Below, piece after piece: positions 8,244-16,827 of a DNA stretch of 64,000 nucleotides. Under the pieces are notes generated by a model. It worked only from the letters and a program-made list of their open reading frames with translations. It did not search any database and was not told the origin of the DNA. Positions within the stretch are counted from its first letter, which is position 1; every line of letters begins with the position of its first letter. The position numbers and the translations under genes were made by a program. This stretch comes from Rheinheimera pacifica (lineage in GTDB: Bacteria > Pseudomonadota > Gammaproteobacteria > Enterobacterales > Alteromonadaceae): the NCBI RefSeq assembly GCF_900108485.1, contig NZ_FNXF01000013.1:1-64000 (forward strand), in the 5' to 3' direction.

Positions 8244-10487
8244 TTAATAAAAGCTGATTTTAAAATCGACACCAAAGGTACGTGGTTCGTTAACAAAACC
8301 GGTCAGGTTGCTAAAATCGATAGCACCTTTCAGGTTGTCCTGATCGGTAATATTGCGGCCAAACACGCCTACTTCGTAATTACTGTCGTAATTAACATAG
8401 GCTATGCGCAAACCGGCTTCGTAGTTATTGTTTGATTTAAACTCGGCTGACTCATACAGAAACAGGTTGGTTTTACCCTGTAACTGATAATCGCCGTACA
8501 CATAAATCTCACCACCCTGTACCGGGAAATCATAGCGCGCGTTTAACGTCAGAATAGTTTTTGGCGCCTGCGGGAACGGGTTACCGTTAATTAGTGCTAA
8601 ATCCTGCGCGTTAAGCGGGTCCAGCACGGTACACAGGCCAGAGCCGCACGGTGCTACTGTTAAGTTGTCGTCTTTCAGCTCGGTTTTATTGTAGCTAAAA
8701 CCGCCGCCCAGGCTCAGGTTGGCCAGCACACGGTAATCGAAGTCAACTTCAAAGCCGTAACCGACGCCTTTGTCGGCGTTAATCAACTGGTTGCCCTGGG
8801 TTTCACCACCAATGGCAGATAACTGAATATCGTCAATGGTGTAGTAGAACACCGCGCCGTTCAGACGCAAGGTATTGTCCAGTAAGTCTGATTTAGCGCC
8901 TACTTCAAATGACGTAATGGTTTCTGAATCAGCGACTGACGGTGGTGCTTCAAACGCCACATCACGGCCCTGAATAGACTGGGCGCGAAAGCCCTCTGCT
9001 ACGCGGGAAAATAAGCTGGTTTTATCGGTTAAGCGGTAGTTGGCGCTTAATTCCCAGCTGATTTGGTCGTCAGATACCTTGATGGGATCATACTGCTGAA
9101 TTTGTGCAGCACCGATAACCAGAGCAAAGCCGTTAACATTTTGTTGGCCTACCGAGAAAGTTTTTACATCGTCGGTATAACGGATACCGGCGGTAACATC
9201 TAATTTATCGGTAAATTTATAGGTGGTTTGGCCAAACAGCGCCCAACTGGTATTGCCGTGGAACACTTCGGTAGCACCAAAAAAGCCGTCAATACTGTTT
9301 ACGCCAAAGGTTGAATCGAAGTAAAAACCACCGGCTTGCCAGCTTAGCGGGCCAGAGGTGTCGCTGGCCAGGCGGATTTCCTGCGTGTACTGTTTTAAAT
9401 CTTTTAACTGATCTTCAGTGACCGCATTGTCCGGGTTAGCAGGACCGGCCTGGCCGGGATTACCGCCGTCAATATCGCCAATACCACCACCATCTGCGCG
9501 CTCCAGTGCTGAAATGCTGGTAAGTGTCATGCCATTAAAGCGGAAGTCAAACTTCAGTGAGGCGCCCCAGGCATCGTAACTCTGGCGGTTGTAGCCGTCA
9601 GCGTCATAAGCCACCGTATCGCGATCATAATTTTCGTTTAGCTTGTCGCTGCCCGGAGTCAGAATATTTTTGCGAAACAGGCTCGATGTGCCGTCGTAAT
9701 TACGGGAATGTACATTTAACAGCGCATCGAAGTCGGCTGTTTCATATAAAAACTGTAAGCGGCCGGCGCGTTCATTGTAGCCACCCATTACGTCGCTTTC
9801 GCCGGTGTAGCTGTTGTCTACCCAGTTGCTGCGATGCTGTGATAATAATGAAAGACGGGCGGATAATTCATCGGTTAATCCGCCGCCTGCCGCACCTTCG
9901 AGGTTAAATTGGCCAAGGGTGCCAGCAGTGGTTTTAACATAAGCATCAAAATCCTGGCTTGGCTTTACGCTGTCAAATTTAATAATACCAGCTGTAGTGT
10001 TACGGCCGAATAAGGTACCTTGCGGGCCGCGGATCACTTCTACCTGTTGCACATCAAACAGCGGGAAGCTTTTTAAAATTACGTTTTCCATCACCACGTC
10101 ATCCATAATAATGGACACCGGTTGTGATGCAGCTAAGTCAAAATCAGTATTCCCTAAACCACGGATATAAAAACGTGGTGCCGCACGACCGTTAGAGGTT
10201 TCGGCATACAGGCCCGGTACCTTAATGGCCAGCGCGGTAATGTCATCACCGGAAGAGAAAATGGTGTCAAACTTTTCGCCGGACAGGGTGGCAATAGAGA
10301 TTGGCACTTCCTGAATACTCTGGCTGCGCTTTTGCGCGGTAACAGTAATGGTTTCCAGTTCCTGTTGCTTGCCGCCTTGGTCTTTGTCACTTTCCTGTGC
10401 CAGTAACACAGGAGAAAAACCAACAGCTGCACTAAACAGGCCGGCCTGAATGGCCGCTGACAACACCGACTTAGTAAATAGCTTCAT
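8244..10487 (-). CDS. TonB-dependent outer-membrane receptor
   Basis: About 747 residues: a signal peptide (first 30 or so, ending near L-L-A-Q), a TonB box (E-T-I-T-V-T-A), a plug domain with V-E-V-I-R-G-P-Q-G-T-L-F-G-R-N, and a 22-strand-type barrel ending in phenylalanine-tyrosine. Such receptors import siderophores, cobalamin or carbohydrates using TonB energy. No neighbouring transport or catabolic gene reveals the ligand. An upstream in-frame ATG at 10562 exists, but ATG 10487 starts at the signal peptide (M-K-L-F-T-K) with AAGG nearby. It is divergent from the DsbD-like gene. Confidence 0.9.
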   Translation of the reverse strand: MKLFTKSVLSAAIQAGLFSAAVGFSPVLLAQESDKDQGGKQQELETITVTAQKRSQSIQEVPISIATLSGEKFDTIFSSGDDITALAIKVPGLYAETSNGRAAPRFYIRGLGNTDFDLAASQPVSIIMDDVVMENVILKSFPLFDVQQVEVIRGPQGTLFGRNTTAGIIKFDSVKPSQDFDAYVKTTAGTLGQFNLEGAAGGGLTDELSARLSLLSQHRSNWVDNSYTGESDVMGGYNERAGRLQFLYETADFDALLNVHSRNYDGTSSLFRKNILTPGSDKLNENYDRDTVAYDADGYNRQSYDAWGASLKFDFRFNGMTLTSISALERADGGGIGDIDGGNPGQAGPANPDNAVTEDQLKDLKQYTQEIRLASDTSGPLSWQAGGFYFDSTFGVNSIDGFFGATEVFHGNTSWALFGQTTYKFTDKLDVTAGIRYTDDVKTFSVGQQNVNGFALVIGAAQIQQYDPIKVSDDQISWELSANYRLTDKTSLFSRVAEGFRAQSIQGRDVAFEAPPSVADSETITSFEVGAKSDLLDNTLRLNGAVFYYTIDDIQLSAIGGETQGNQLINADKGVGYGFEVDFDYRVLANLSLGGGFSYNKTELKDDNLTVAPCGSGLCTVLDPLNAQDLALINGNPFPQAPKTILTLNARYDFPVQGGEIYVYGDYQLQGKTNLFLYESAEFKSNNNYEAGLRIAYVNYDSNYEVGVFGRNITDQDNLKGAIDFSNLTGFVNEPRTFGVDFKISFY

Positions 10488-10723
10488 TAAGGTGAACCTT
10501 TTATTGAGGATTACGATTGTTTTGTATGCTTGTTGTAACGAACACTTTGCTGGAGTGACCACAGCGTTTGTTGCGTTTATACCGGCTTAATATAGCATTT
10601 TGTCGCAAAAAATACTCAACTTAGCGTAGTTTGGCGGTTATTTTGTCAGCGGTTTGATCAAAACCGGTGTAGGCTCGTATCGATACACAGATGCACTATT
10701 TGAGAGCGTTATATGAGAGAGCT
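10488..10723. other. Divergent intergenic region, receptor / DsbD-like gene
   Basis: This 236-bp region must hold promoters for both divergent genes. No clear operator palindrome, Fur box or riboswitch was recognised. Confidence 0.4.
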
Positions 10724-12802
10724 ATGCGCAAGGTAATTTTTTTGCTGTTTTATTGCAGTATGCTGATAAGTGGGCATGCAGCTACCACAGGCTGGCAAAC
10801 GGCAAAACAGCTGAAAGCTGAACTGGTTAGTGAATATCAACAGGTAACGCCGGGGCAAACTGTGCGCCTGGCGCTGCATTTTGTGCCGGACGACCATTGG
10901 CATACCTACTGGCAAAACCCTGGCGACTCCGGCCTGGCGACCAGCCTAAACTGGCAACTGCCCGATGGTGTAACGGTTGGTGATATTCAATGGCCGGCAC
11001 CACACGCCATCGCTGTACCGCCGTTGGTCAATTACGGTTTTGAGGGCGGCACGGTTTTGCTGTCTGATCTTAGCATTGCGGCTGATTACGCCTCTGACAC
11101 TATTGATATTCAGTTGCAGGCCGACTGGCTGGTATGTGAGGAAGTCTGTATTCCGGCCGAGGCACAATTTAGCCTGACATTACCGGTGGGCCGCGACGCT
11201 ATCTTAGCGCAAGAGTACAGCGCTTTATTTAGCCAGGCACAGCAGCAACTGCCGCAGCCGCTGAATATCAGTGGCCAGTTTGATACCTCCGGCGGGGCTT
11301 TTTCTGCCGTAATTGACTGGCAGCAACCTACAGAGATAAGCGCTTTTTTTGTGGCTGCAACAGAGTTGGTTGATCATGCCGCTACGCAGCAAATCAGCCA
11401 GCAAGGCGCGCAGTTACTGCTGCAACAACCATTAAATACCTATTTTTCCGGCGTGGATGATCAAATTGAACTGGTATTGGTGAGTGCAGACACCGCCTAC
11501 AGCGTGCAACTGACAAAAAGTGGCCAACTGGCAGGCAATGGAAAAACTGCGGCGGAAATTCTGGTCACCCAGGGCCAGCAAAGCAGCACCGCACTATGGC
11601 TAATTTTACTGATGGCTGCAACCGGCGGCCTGATCCTGAACTTAATGCCCTGCGTATTTCCGGTATTGTCGCTAAAAGCGCTGAGTATTGCGGCTAACAG
11701 CACACAACAGGCACAGCAAAAACGTGATGCATTATTCTACAGTGCTGGTGTAATACTCAGTTTTGTTGCTCTGGCGCTGCTACTTATTACGTTGCGTGCC
11801 GCCGGGGCTGCCATAGGCTGGGGTTTTCAGTTACAAAGCCCTTACATGGTAGCGTTGCTGGTGTATTTGCTGTTCGCGCTGGGGTTAAGTTTATCCGGTG
11901 TTGTGCAATTTGGCCTGGGCTTGATGAACACCGGGGGAGCGCTTACTGCCGCTAAAGGTAGCAAAGGCTCGTTTTTTACCGGCGTACTGGCGGTAATAGT
12001 AGCTAGCCCGTGCACGGCGCCCTTTATGGGCTCTGCGCTGGGCTATGCGGTAACCCAAAGCGCCCCGGTGGCGCTGCTAGTATTTGCGGCGCTGGGGTTG
12101 GGCATGGCACTGCCGTTTTTGTTGCTGGCGTTTGTACCGGGTTTTGCCCGGCTATTACCCAAACCCGGCGCCTGGATGGACACATTAAAGCAGGTGCTGG
12201 CGTATCCGTTGTATTTAAGCGCTGTCTGGCTGTTGTGGGTATACGGCCGTCAGGCCGGGGTTGATGCTCAGGCATTGCTGTTAATTGGTCTGGTATGTGT
12301 GGCGGGCGCCTGCTGGTTGTGGGGCCGTAAGCAACTGGCTCAGGCGGGCCGTGTTGGTGCAGGTATAGCAGTGTTATTGGTATTGTTGGCATTAGCCTTA
12401 CCCTTAGTGGCGCCACAACCAGCCGCACCACAGGCACAAAACGGTGATACACAACACTGGCAGCCGTGGTCTGCCGCTACGCTTAAGCAGCTGCGGGAGC
12501 ATGGTAAACCGGTGCTGGTTAATATGACCGCCGACTGGTGTATTACCTGCCTGGTAAACGAGCGGGTGGCGCTAAATACCGACAGCAGCAAAGCCGCGCT
12601 GGCATTGTACGATGTCACTTACTTAAAAGGCGACTGGACACTGCGTGACAGCGCCATAACCGAGTATTTACGGTTGTATCAGCGTGATGGTGTGCCATTG
12701 TATGTGTTGTACTGGCCGGGGCAGCCGCCACAAGTGTTGCCACAGATTTTAACCCCTGACACTTTGCCGCAGACGTTAGCGCGACTGAGTAGTCAACCTT
12801 AA
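10724..12802 (+). CDS. DsbD-family thiol:disulfide transmembrane reductase
   Basis: About 692 residues: a signal peptide, a periplasmic immunoglobulin-like N-domain with a C-E-E-V-C pair, a central membrane domain of about eight helices with cysteines in L-N-L-M-P-C-V-F-P and A-S-P-C-T-A-P-F, and a C-terminal thioredoxin domain with W-C-I-T-C. The layout is that of DsbD/ScsB proteins, which carry electrons from cytoplasmic thioredoxin to periplasmic partners. The next gene encodes an exported redoxin, a likely partner; the exported Msr fusion is another candidate client. ATG 10724 is chosen because it begins the signal peptide and has GAGAGA close by; 10691 is the longer alternative. Confidence 0.87.
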   Translation: MRKVIFLLFYCSMLISGHAATTGWQTAKQLKAELVSEYQQVTPGQTVRLALHFVPDDHWHTYWQNPGDSGLATSLNWQLPDGVTVGDIQWPAPHAIAVPPLVNYGFEGGTVLLSDLSIAADYASDTIDIQLQADWLVCEEVCIPAEAQFSLTLPVGRDAILAQEYSALFSQAQQQLPQPLNISGQFDTSGGAFSAVIDWQQPTEISAFFVAATELVDHAATQQISQQGAQLLLQQPLNTYFSGVDDQIELVLVSADTAYSVQLTKSGQLAGNGKTAAEILVTQGQQSSTALWLILLMAATGGLILNLMPCVFPVLSLKALSIAANSTQQAQQKRDALFYSAGVILSFVALALLLITLRAAGAAIGWGFQLQSPYMVALLVYLLFALGLSLSGVVQFGLGLMNTGGALTAAKGSKGSFFTGVLAVIVASPCTAPFMGSALGYAVTQSAPVALLVFAALGLGMALPFLLLAFVPGFARLLPKPGAWMDTLKQVLAYPLYLSAVWLLWVYGRQAGVDAQALLLIGLVCVAGACWLWGRKQLAQAGRVGAGIAVLLVLLALALPLVAPQPAAPQAQNGDTQHWQPWSAATLKQLREHGKPVLVNMTADWCITCLVNERVALNTDSSKAALALYDVTYLKGDWTLRDSAITEYLRLYQRDGVPLYVLYWPGQPPQVLPQILTPDTLPQTLARLSSQP

Positions 12803-12839
12803 CGGCCTGACAGGCCCGGATAATAAAGGAGTAAACATT

Positions 12840-13439
12840 ATGAAATTACGTCATCTGGTACTGGCTGCTTCGGCAGCATTATTGTCGTTGGGTTTAAGTG
12901 CAGCACCACAAGTAGGTGCACCGGCCCCTGACTTTACCGTAGTGGATACCAAAGGTGCCAGCCACAGCCTGAGCGATTTTGCCGGCAAAAATGTGGTACT
13001 GGAATGGACGAACCATGATTGCCCGTTTGTAGTGAAACATTACAGTGGCAATATGCAGGCACTGCAGAGTGATCTGACCGGGCAGGATGTGGTATGGCTT
13101 ACCGTTATTTCATCTGCACCGGGCAAACAGGGGCATGTTAGCCCGGCTAAAGCAGATGAGCTTACCGCCAGCCGCGATGCGGCACCTACGGCCGTAGTGT
13201 TTGATGAAAGTGGCGTAGTGGGTAAAGCCTATGATGCCAAAACCACGCCGCATATGTATGTCATAGATAAAGCCGGTGTACTGCAGTATATGGGCGGGAT
13301 AGACAGTATTCCGTCTGCCAAAGTGGACGATATCAGCAAAGCCACACCACTTTTTGCCAACGCTGCCAAAGCTGTACTGGCCGGTGGAAAGCCCGATCCG
13401 GCCGTTACCAAGCCTTATGGTTGCAGCATTAAGTATTAA
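12840..13439 (+). CDS. Exported thioredoxin-fold redoxin
   Basis: A 199-residue protein with a signal peptide (cleavage near A-A-P at about 22) and an AhpC/TSA-like redoxin domain. The candidate active-site cysteine is Cys61 in N-H-D-C-P-F. It has no C-x-x-C motif, but a second cysteine lies near the end (Y-G-C-S-I-K-Y, Cys196), where family members conserve it. It may be a periplasmic peroxidase or reductase fed by the DsbD-like protein encoded 37 bp upstream in the same unit. AAAGGAG precedes the start and a strong terminator follows. Confidence 0.8.
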   Translation: MKLRHLVLAASAALLSLGLSAAPQVGAPAPDFTVVDTKGASHSLSDFAGKNVVLEWTNHDCPFVVKHYSGNMQALQSDLTGQDVVWLTVISSAPGKQGHVSPAKADELTASRDAAPTAVVFDESGVVGKAYDAKTTPHMYVIDKAGVLQYMGGIDSIPSAKVDDISKATPLFANAAKAVLAGGKPDPAVTKPYGCSIKY

Positions 13440-13454
13440 TTAGCTGCCGGCACA

Positions 13455-13491
13455 GACACCACGGCCAGATAAATGGCCGTGGTGTCTTTTT
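13455..13491 (+). terminator. Strong terminator after the redoxin gene
   Basis: A perfect 13-bp stem (GACACCACGGCCA with TGGCCGTGGTGTC, 13455-13467 and 13474-13486), a 6-nt loop and a following TTTTT. It closes the DsbD-redoxin operon. Confidence 0.93.
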
Positions 13492-13514
13492 GATGGAGGC
13501 CTTTTAATACCGGG

Positions 13515-14717
13515 TTAATTTTGCAGATATCGTACCAGCGTGAGTACCTGGTCAATACCTGCCAGCTCGTTACGCTGCAGAATCAGCTCGCGCCCCAGTT
13601 TCAGGGCTTTGCGCTCACTCTGCCCGCGTAAGGTGCCGTCGCTGATACTGTCTAAATCGGCAACATGCGCCAGGCCAACTGTACGGCGGATCAGCTCACA
13701 ACCGGCATAACCCAGAGTATCGCGAAACACTTGTTGTATAAAGCGTTGCTGGTATAGGCTGTTTTGCAGTGTCGGTTCGCGGCATTCATTGCTCATCAAC
13801 TGTTTAAACTGCTTTTCAAACTCCTGCCACAGGGTTTGCACTTGCGACAGCAGATAATCCTGATGGCGCTGGCGAGTCTCAGTGTCCTGTGTCAGGCCGA
13901 AATGGCCAAGGTAGTTCAGCAGCAAATTACCTGTCAGGCTGCCGACATCAAAGCCAATAGGGCCATAAAAGCCAAATTCAGCATCAATCAGTTTACAGTT
14001 CTCGTCGTTAATAAAGATGCTGCCGGTATGCACATCGCCATGCAGTAAGGCCTGTGGCTGAGATAAAAAGCCAGCTTTTAGCTGTGCCACTTCGGCTTGC
14101 AGTGCTTCGTCGTGCCACAGCTGCAGGGCATCGTTACGTATTTCACTGTGAATATTATTGCGCTCGTGGTTACAGTAGGGGTCGGTAAAGAATAAATCCT
14201 CAGTAATCAGGCACAGCTCCGGGTTTAAAAACTGGCCAACCTGCTGCTTCTTGTTCGGGCCTGTTAAGGCGAAATCACTGGTGTAGTACAGTGTATTCGC
14301 CAGGTAGGTTGCCAGCTGTGGCGCCAGATGTAAGAACTGCTTCCCGGCTACCAGTTCGGTGCGCAAAATGCGGTAATCTTTTAAATCTTCCATCAGGATG
14401 GCAGCCAGAGCGGCATCGTAATGCAGTACTTCTACCGTATGGTCCGGGCACAATTTGCGGTGTTTTAACAACACTTCGGCTTCAATACGGGCGCGCTCTA
14501 TAGTCAGTGGCCAGCTTTCGCCTACACAGCGGGCATAGGGCAGAGCCTGTTTTACAATAAGGCTGGTGCCTTTGTCATTAATGACCCGAAATACCAGATT
14601 CAGATTGCCGTCACCGAACTCTTCACAGCTTAATTTACTGTGATCGCCAAACAGGCCGCTGTGCTCATCAGCAAAGCGCATTGCATCGTCAGTGGTAAAG
14701 GTACGGTAGTCTGTCAT
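13515..14717 (-). CDS. mtnK: 5-methylthioribose kinase
   Basis: Phosphorylates methylthioribose to methylthioribose-1-phosphate, the substrate of MtnA, in the methionine salvage pathway. The 400-residue protein matches the usual length (about 399). It has the phosphotransferase-like fold with G-D-G-N-L-N-L-V-F near the N-terminus, the catalytic L-L-H-G-D-V-H-T-G-S loop and the metal-binding D-A-E-F-G-F-Y-G-P segment. ATG 14717 matches the family N-terminus (M-x-x-Y-x-T-F-T) and has GAGAG upstream; 14729 is an alternative. It is divergent from mtnA, with a MetJ-type box between them. Confidence 0.95.
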   Translation of the reverse strand: MTDYRTFTTDDAMRFADEHSGLFGDHSKLSCEEFGDGNLNLVFRVINDKGTSLIVKQALPYARCVGESWPLTIERARIEAEVLLKHRKLCPDHTVEVLHYDAALAAILMEDLKDYRILRTELVAGKQFLHLAPQLATYLANTLYYTSDFALTGPNKKQQVGQFLNPELCLITEDLFFTDPYCNHERNNIHSEIRNDALQLWHDEALQAEVAQLKAGFLSQPQALLHGDVHTGSIFINDENCKLIDAEFGFYGPIGFDVGSLTGNLLLNYLGHFGLTQDTETRQRHQDYLLSQVQTLWQEFEKQFKQLMSNECREPTLQNSLYQQRFIQQVFRDTLGYAGCELIRRTVGLAHVADLDSISDGTLRGQSERKALKLGRELILQRNELAGIDQVLTLVRYLQN

Positions 14718-14773
14718 CCTGGCTCTCATCGCTTGTGTTGAAAATAGCAGGGCTGCATAATCGCAAACCTTAT

Positions 14774-14781
14774 AGACGTCT
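14774..14781. promoter_or_regulatory. Candidate MetJ operator between mtnK and mtnA
   Basis: A perfect copy of the known MetJ half-site AGACGTCT lies between the divergent mtnK and mtnA starts. MetJ with S-adenosylmethionine binds tandem copies; the adjacent 8-mers here are poor matches, so this is a single strong box. A second locus of the same pathway (19845-19868) also carries such boxes, which strengthens the call. Confidence 0.6.
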
Positions 14782-14804
14782 GCAACGCCAAACAGGAATA
14801 AGCT

Positions 14805-15836
14805 ATGAAAAACTTAACGGCACTGAGTCTGAAAACTGTACAGGGCGAATTGTATGTGCTGGATCAGACCTTACTGCCACAGCAGCAAAAATGGTTGCCT
14901 TGTCAGACAGTTAACGGCATGGTTGCCATGATTAAAGCACTACAGTTACGCGGTGCGCCTGCTATTGGTATTGGTGCTTGTTTATTATTGGCCTACCGGG
15001 CCCGCGTTGGCGACAGCCGTGAACAGTTGTTACTGGATGCCGAAGTGCTGCGCGCTGCCCGGCCCACGGCAGTTAACCTGATGAATAACCTCGACAGTAT
15101 GATAGCAGCACTGCAGCAGAGCGATTTTAAAACGGCTGCTATTGACTGTGCCGGGCAGCTGTTCGCTGAAGATGTACAGCTATGCCTGAATATGGCGCGC
15201 CATGGCGCCGCTTTGGTACAACAGGGCGAACAACTGTTAACGCACTGCAATACCGGCGGCCTGGCCACAGCCGGTGTAGGTACAGCCCTTGGCGTAATTA
15301 ATCTGGCACATCAGCAGGGTAAAAATATCCGCCTGTGGGTAGATGAAACCCGGCCATTGCTGCAGGGCGGGCGCTTAACCGCCTGGGAGTGTCTGCAGCT
15401 GGGTATTCCGTATCAGCTTATTTGCGACAATATGGCTGCTATGCTGATGGCGCGCGGTCAGGTTGATCGTATTTTTGTCGGCTCCGACCGCATTGCCGCT
15501 AACGGTGACTTCGCTAATAAAGTTGGCACTTACTCACTGGCGGTGCTGGCGCATTATCATAAAGTGCCATTTTATGTGGTGGCACCACATACCACGGTAG
15601 ACTTAGCCTGCACCGATGGCAGCGCTATCCCGATTGAGCAGCGCCATGGCAATGAAGTTCGCGGTGTCAGCGGGGCTTTTGGCACTGCAATTTGGGCACC
15701 GGAAGATGCGGTGGTATTTAACCCGGCGTTTGATGTTACACCCGCAGCGCTGGTTACCGGCTGGGTGCTGGATACCGGCGTATATTCACAAGCTGATATC
15801 GCCGCCGGGGTGTTAATGCAGTTTGCTCAGGCATAG
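14805..15836 (+). CDS. mtnA: S-methyl-5-thioribose-1-phosphate isomerase
   Basis: Converts the aldose methylthioribose-1-phosphate to methylthioribulose-1-phosphate in methionine salvage. The 343 residues show R-G-A-P-A-I-G, the catalytic cysteine in H-C-N-T-G, the T-R-P-L-L-Q-G motif and the catalytic aspartate in [11 protein letters not shown]. All key residues are present. AGGA precedes the start. It is the only gene in its transcript and is followed by a palindromic element and a set of hairpins. Confidence 0.95.
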   Translation: MKNLTALSLKTVQGELYVLDQTLLPQQQKWLPCQTVNGMVAMIKALQLRGAPAIGIGACLLLAYRARVGDSREQLLLDAEVLRAARPTAVNLMNNLDSMIAALQQSDFKTAAIDCAGQLFAEDVQLCLNMARHGAALVQQGEQLLTHCNTGGLATAGVGTALGVINLAHQQGKNIRLWVDETRPLLQGGRLTAWECLQLGIPYQLICDNMAAMLMARGQVDRIFVGSDRIAANGDFANKVGTYSLAVLAHYHKVPFYVVAPHTTVDLACTDGSAIPIEQRHGNEVRGVSGAFGTAIWAPEDAVVFNPAFDVTPAALVTGWVLDTGVYSQADIAAGVLMQFAQA

Positions 15837-15845
15837 GAAAAAAGC

Positions 15846-15944
15846 AACAGCTGCAACACTCGCCTTGGCTCGTCACAGCAACTCGCTCGCGCTGGCGCGC
15901 TCACTCAGACACTCTGTGACGCCCAATTCGAGGTTCCAGCTGTT
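15846..15944. repeat. Imperfect palindromic intergenic element
   Basis: AACAGCTG (15846-15853) pairs with CAGCTGTT (15937-15944). Inside, GTCACAG and CTGTGAC form a further stem around a GC-rich palindrome (CGCTCGCGCTGGCGCGC region). In position and style it resembles the element at 8126-8234, but the sequence differs. It is probably a dispersed repeat. Confidence 0.5.
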
Positions 15945-15974
15945 CGCTATCGCGTAGATTCCGACGCAAAAAAA

Positions 15975-16062
15975 GCAGAGTTACACCGGGGAGTAGTAAC
16001 TCTGCATACACGGGGGAGTGTAATCTTTGTTGCAGTAAACAGGCGCTTACTCTGTTTACTGC
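15975..16062. other. Series of three hairpins, possible small RNA or 3' UTR
   Basis: Hairpin 1 has a perfect 10-bp stem (15975-15984 / 15996-16005). Hairpin 2 has a 5-bp stem (16007-16011 / 16018-16022). Hairpin 3 has a perfect 10-bp stem (16032-16041 / 16053-16062). On the plus strand the first two loops expose GGGGA and GGGGGA. No T-run terminates the series clearly. Confidence 0.4.
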
Positions 16063-16137
16063 CGGGGTTGCCTTACAAGTTAGTGCAGGCGCTTACTCCG
16101 CAATAACCTTTTGTTTCTGTTACTTTGCAGAAGTTAC

Positions 16138-16662
16138 TTACTCTGCTGACACCATCGCGATGTCTAAGCCGCTGTTGGCTTTGTTCAGTGCTAACTCTAA
16201 CCGTTGCAGGTTATGCTGACTTACGTCGCTGCGATTTAACTCAGCTGCGCGTTTAAAGTCGGCCAGTGCTGACAGGTTATTGTTTTGTAACAGGCGCAGT
16301 ACGCCACGGTTAGTCAGGGCGTAAGCACGCATTTCGCGCTTGTCGCTGTTGCTGACATGGTGGAACTGCTGTGCTGCAGATACTGCGCTGTCACAGGCAT
16401 CTGATGCCTGCTCAAGTTTGCCGCTTTTGGTAAAGCCAACGCACAGGCTCATCTGACGTGAGAACTTATCTACTTCAGCAGTGCTGTTTAAGGTTTCGCT
16501 GATACCCTGATCAAATTGACCGGCCTGTAAGGCTGCTACGCCAGGAGTATCTTCAATAAGTACCATTTTATAGCCATTGGTGTTGGCTGATGCGAGAAAT
16601 GAACCCGAGGCCATCAGCATCAACGCCAAAGAACTGCCTAATTTAACTGATCTCGCTTTCAT
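16138..16662 (-). CDS. Exported TPR-like protein, unknown function
   Basis: About 174 residues starting with a signal peptide (M-K-A-R-S-V-K then a hydrophobic stretch, cleaved near A-S-A-N). The mature part is helical and contains one or two tetratricopeptide-like helix pairs (A-L-T-N-R-G-V-L-R-L-L-Q and the following A-L-A-D-F-K-R-A-A-E-L). Such repeats mediate protein contacts. The frame is open to 16806, but ATG 16662 gives a clean signal peptide and has GGGAG upstream. The LysR gene ends 165 bp upstream on the same strand. The family was not recognised further. Confidence 0.7.
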   Translation of the reverse strand: MKARSVKLGSSLALMLMASGSFLASANTNGYKMVLIEDTPGVAALQAGQFDQGISETLNSTAEVDKFSRQMSLCVGFTKSGKLEQASDACDSAVSAAQQFHHVSNSDKREMRAYALTNRGVLRLLQNNNLSALADFKRAAELNRSDVSQHNLQRLELALNKANSGLDIAMVSAE

Positions 16663-16827
16663 AGTGTGTTGCTCCCAATTTCCCATCCAGGCAGCCGCTA
16701 TCGGTCTGCAGGTGTAAGTTTGAGCAAAAGCACTAAACTTGACAAACGATAAAAAAAAATGCGACAGGTGAAATAAATTCACCTGTAACTCGCTACTGTT
16801 TGTCATATAACGAAAGAGGGAGGAGCT

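Larger units (their letters stand above)
15837..16137. other. Structured gene-free region after mtnA
   Basis: This 301-bp stretch has no credible gene. It contains an imperfect palindromic element (15846-15944), three hairpins (15975-16062) and a 13-bp direct repeat, CAGGCGCTTACTC (16040-16052 and 16086-16098). It separates convergent genes (mtnA and the TPR-like gene) and may hold terminators for both, or a small RNA. Confidence 0.5.

Noticed and set aside
12024..12452. Proline-rich open frame opposite the DsbD-like gene
   Set aside because: It is antisense to conserved membrane helices and has no start signal.
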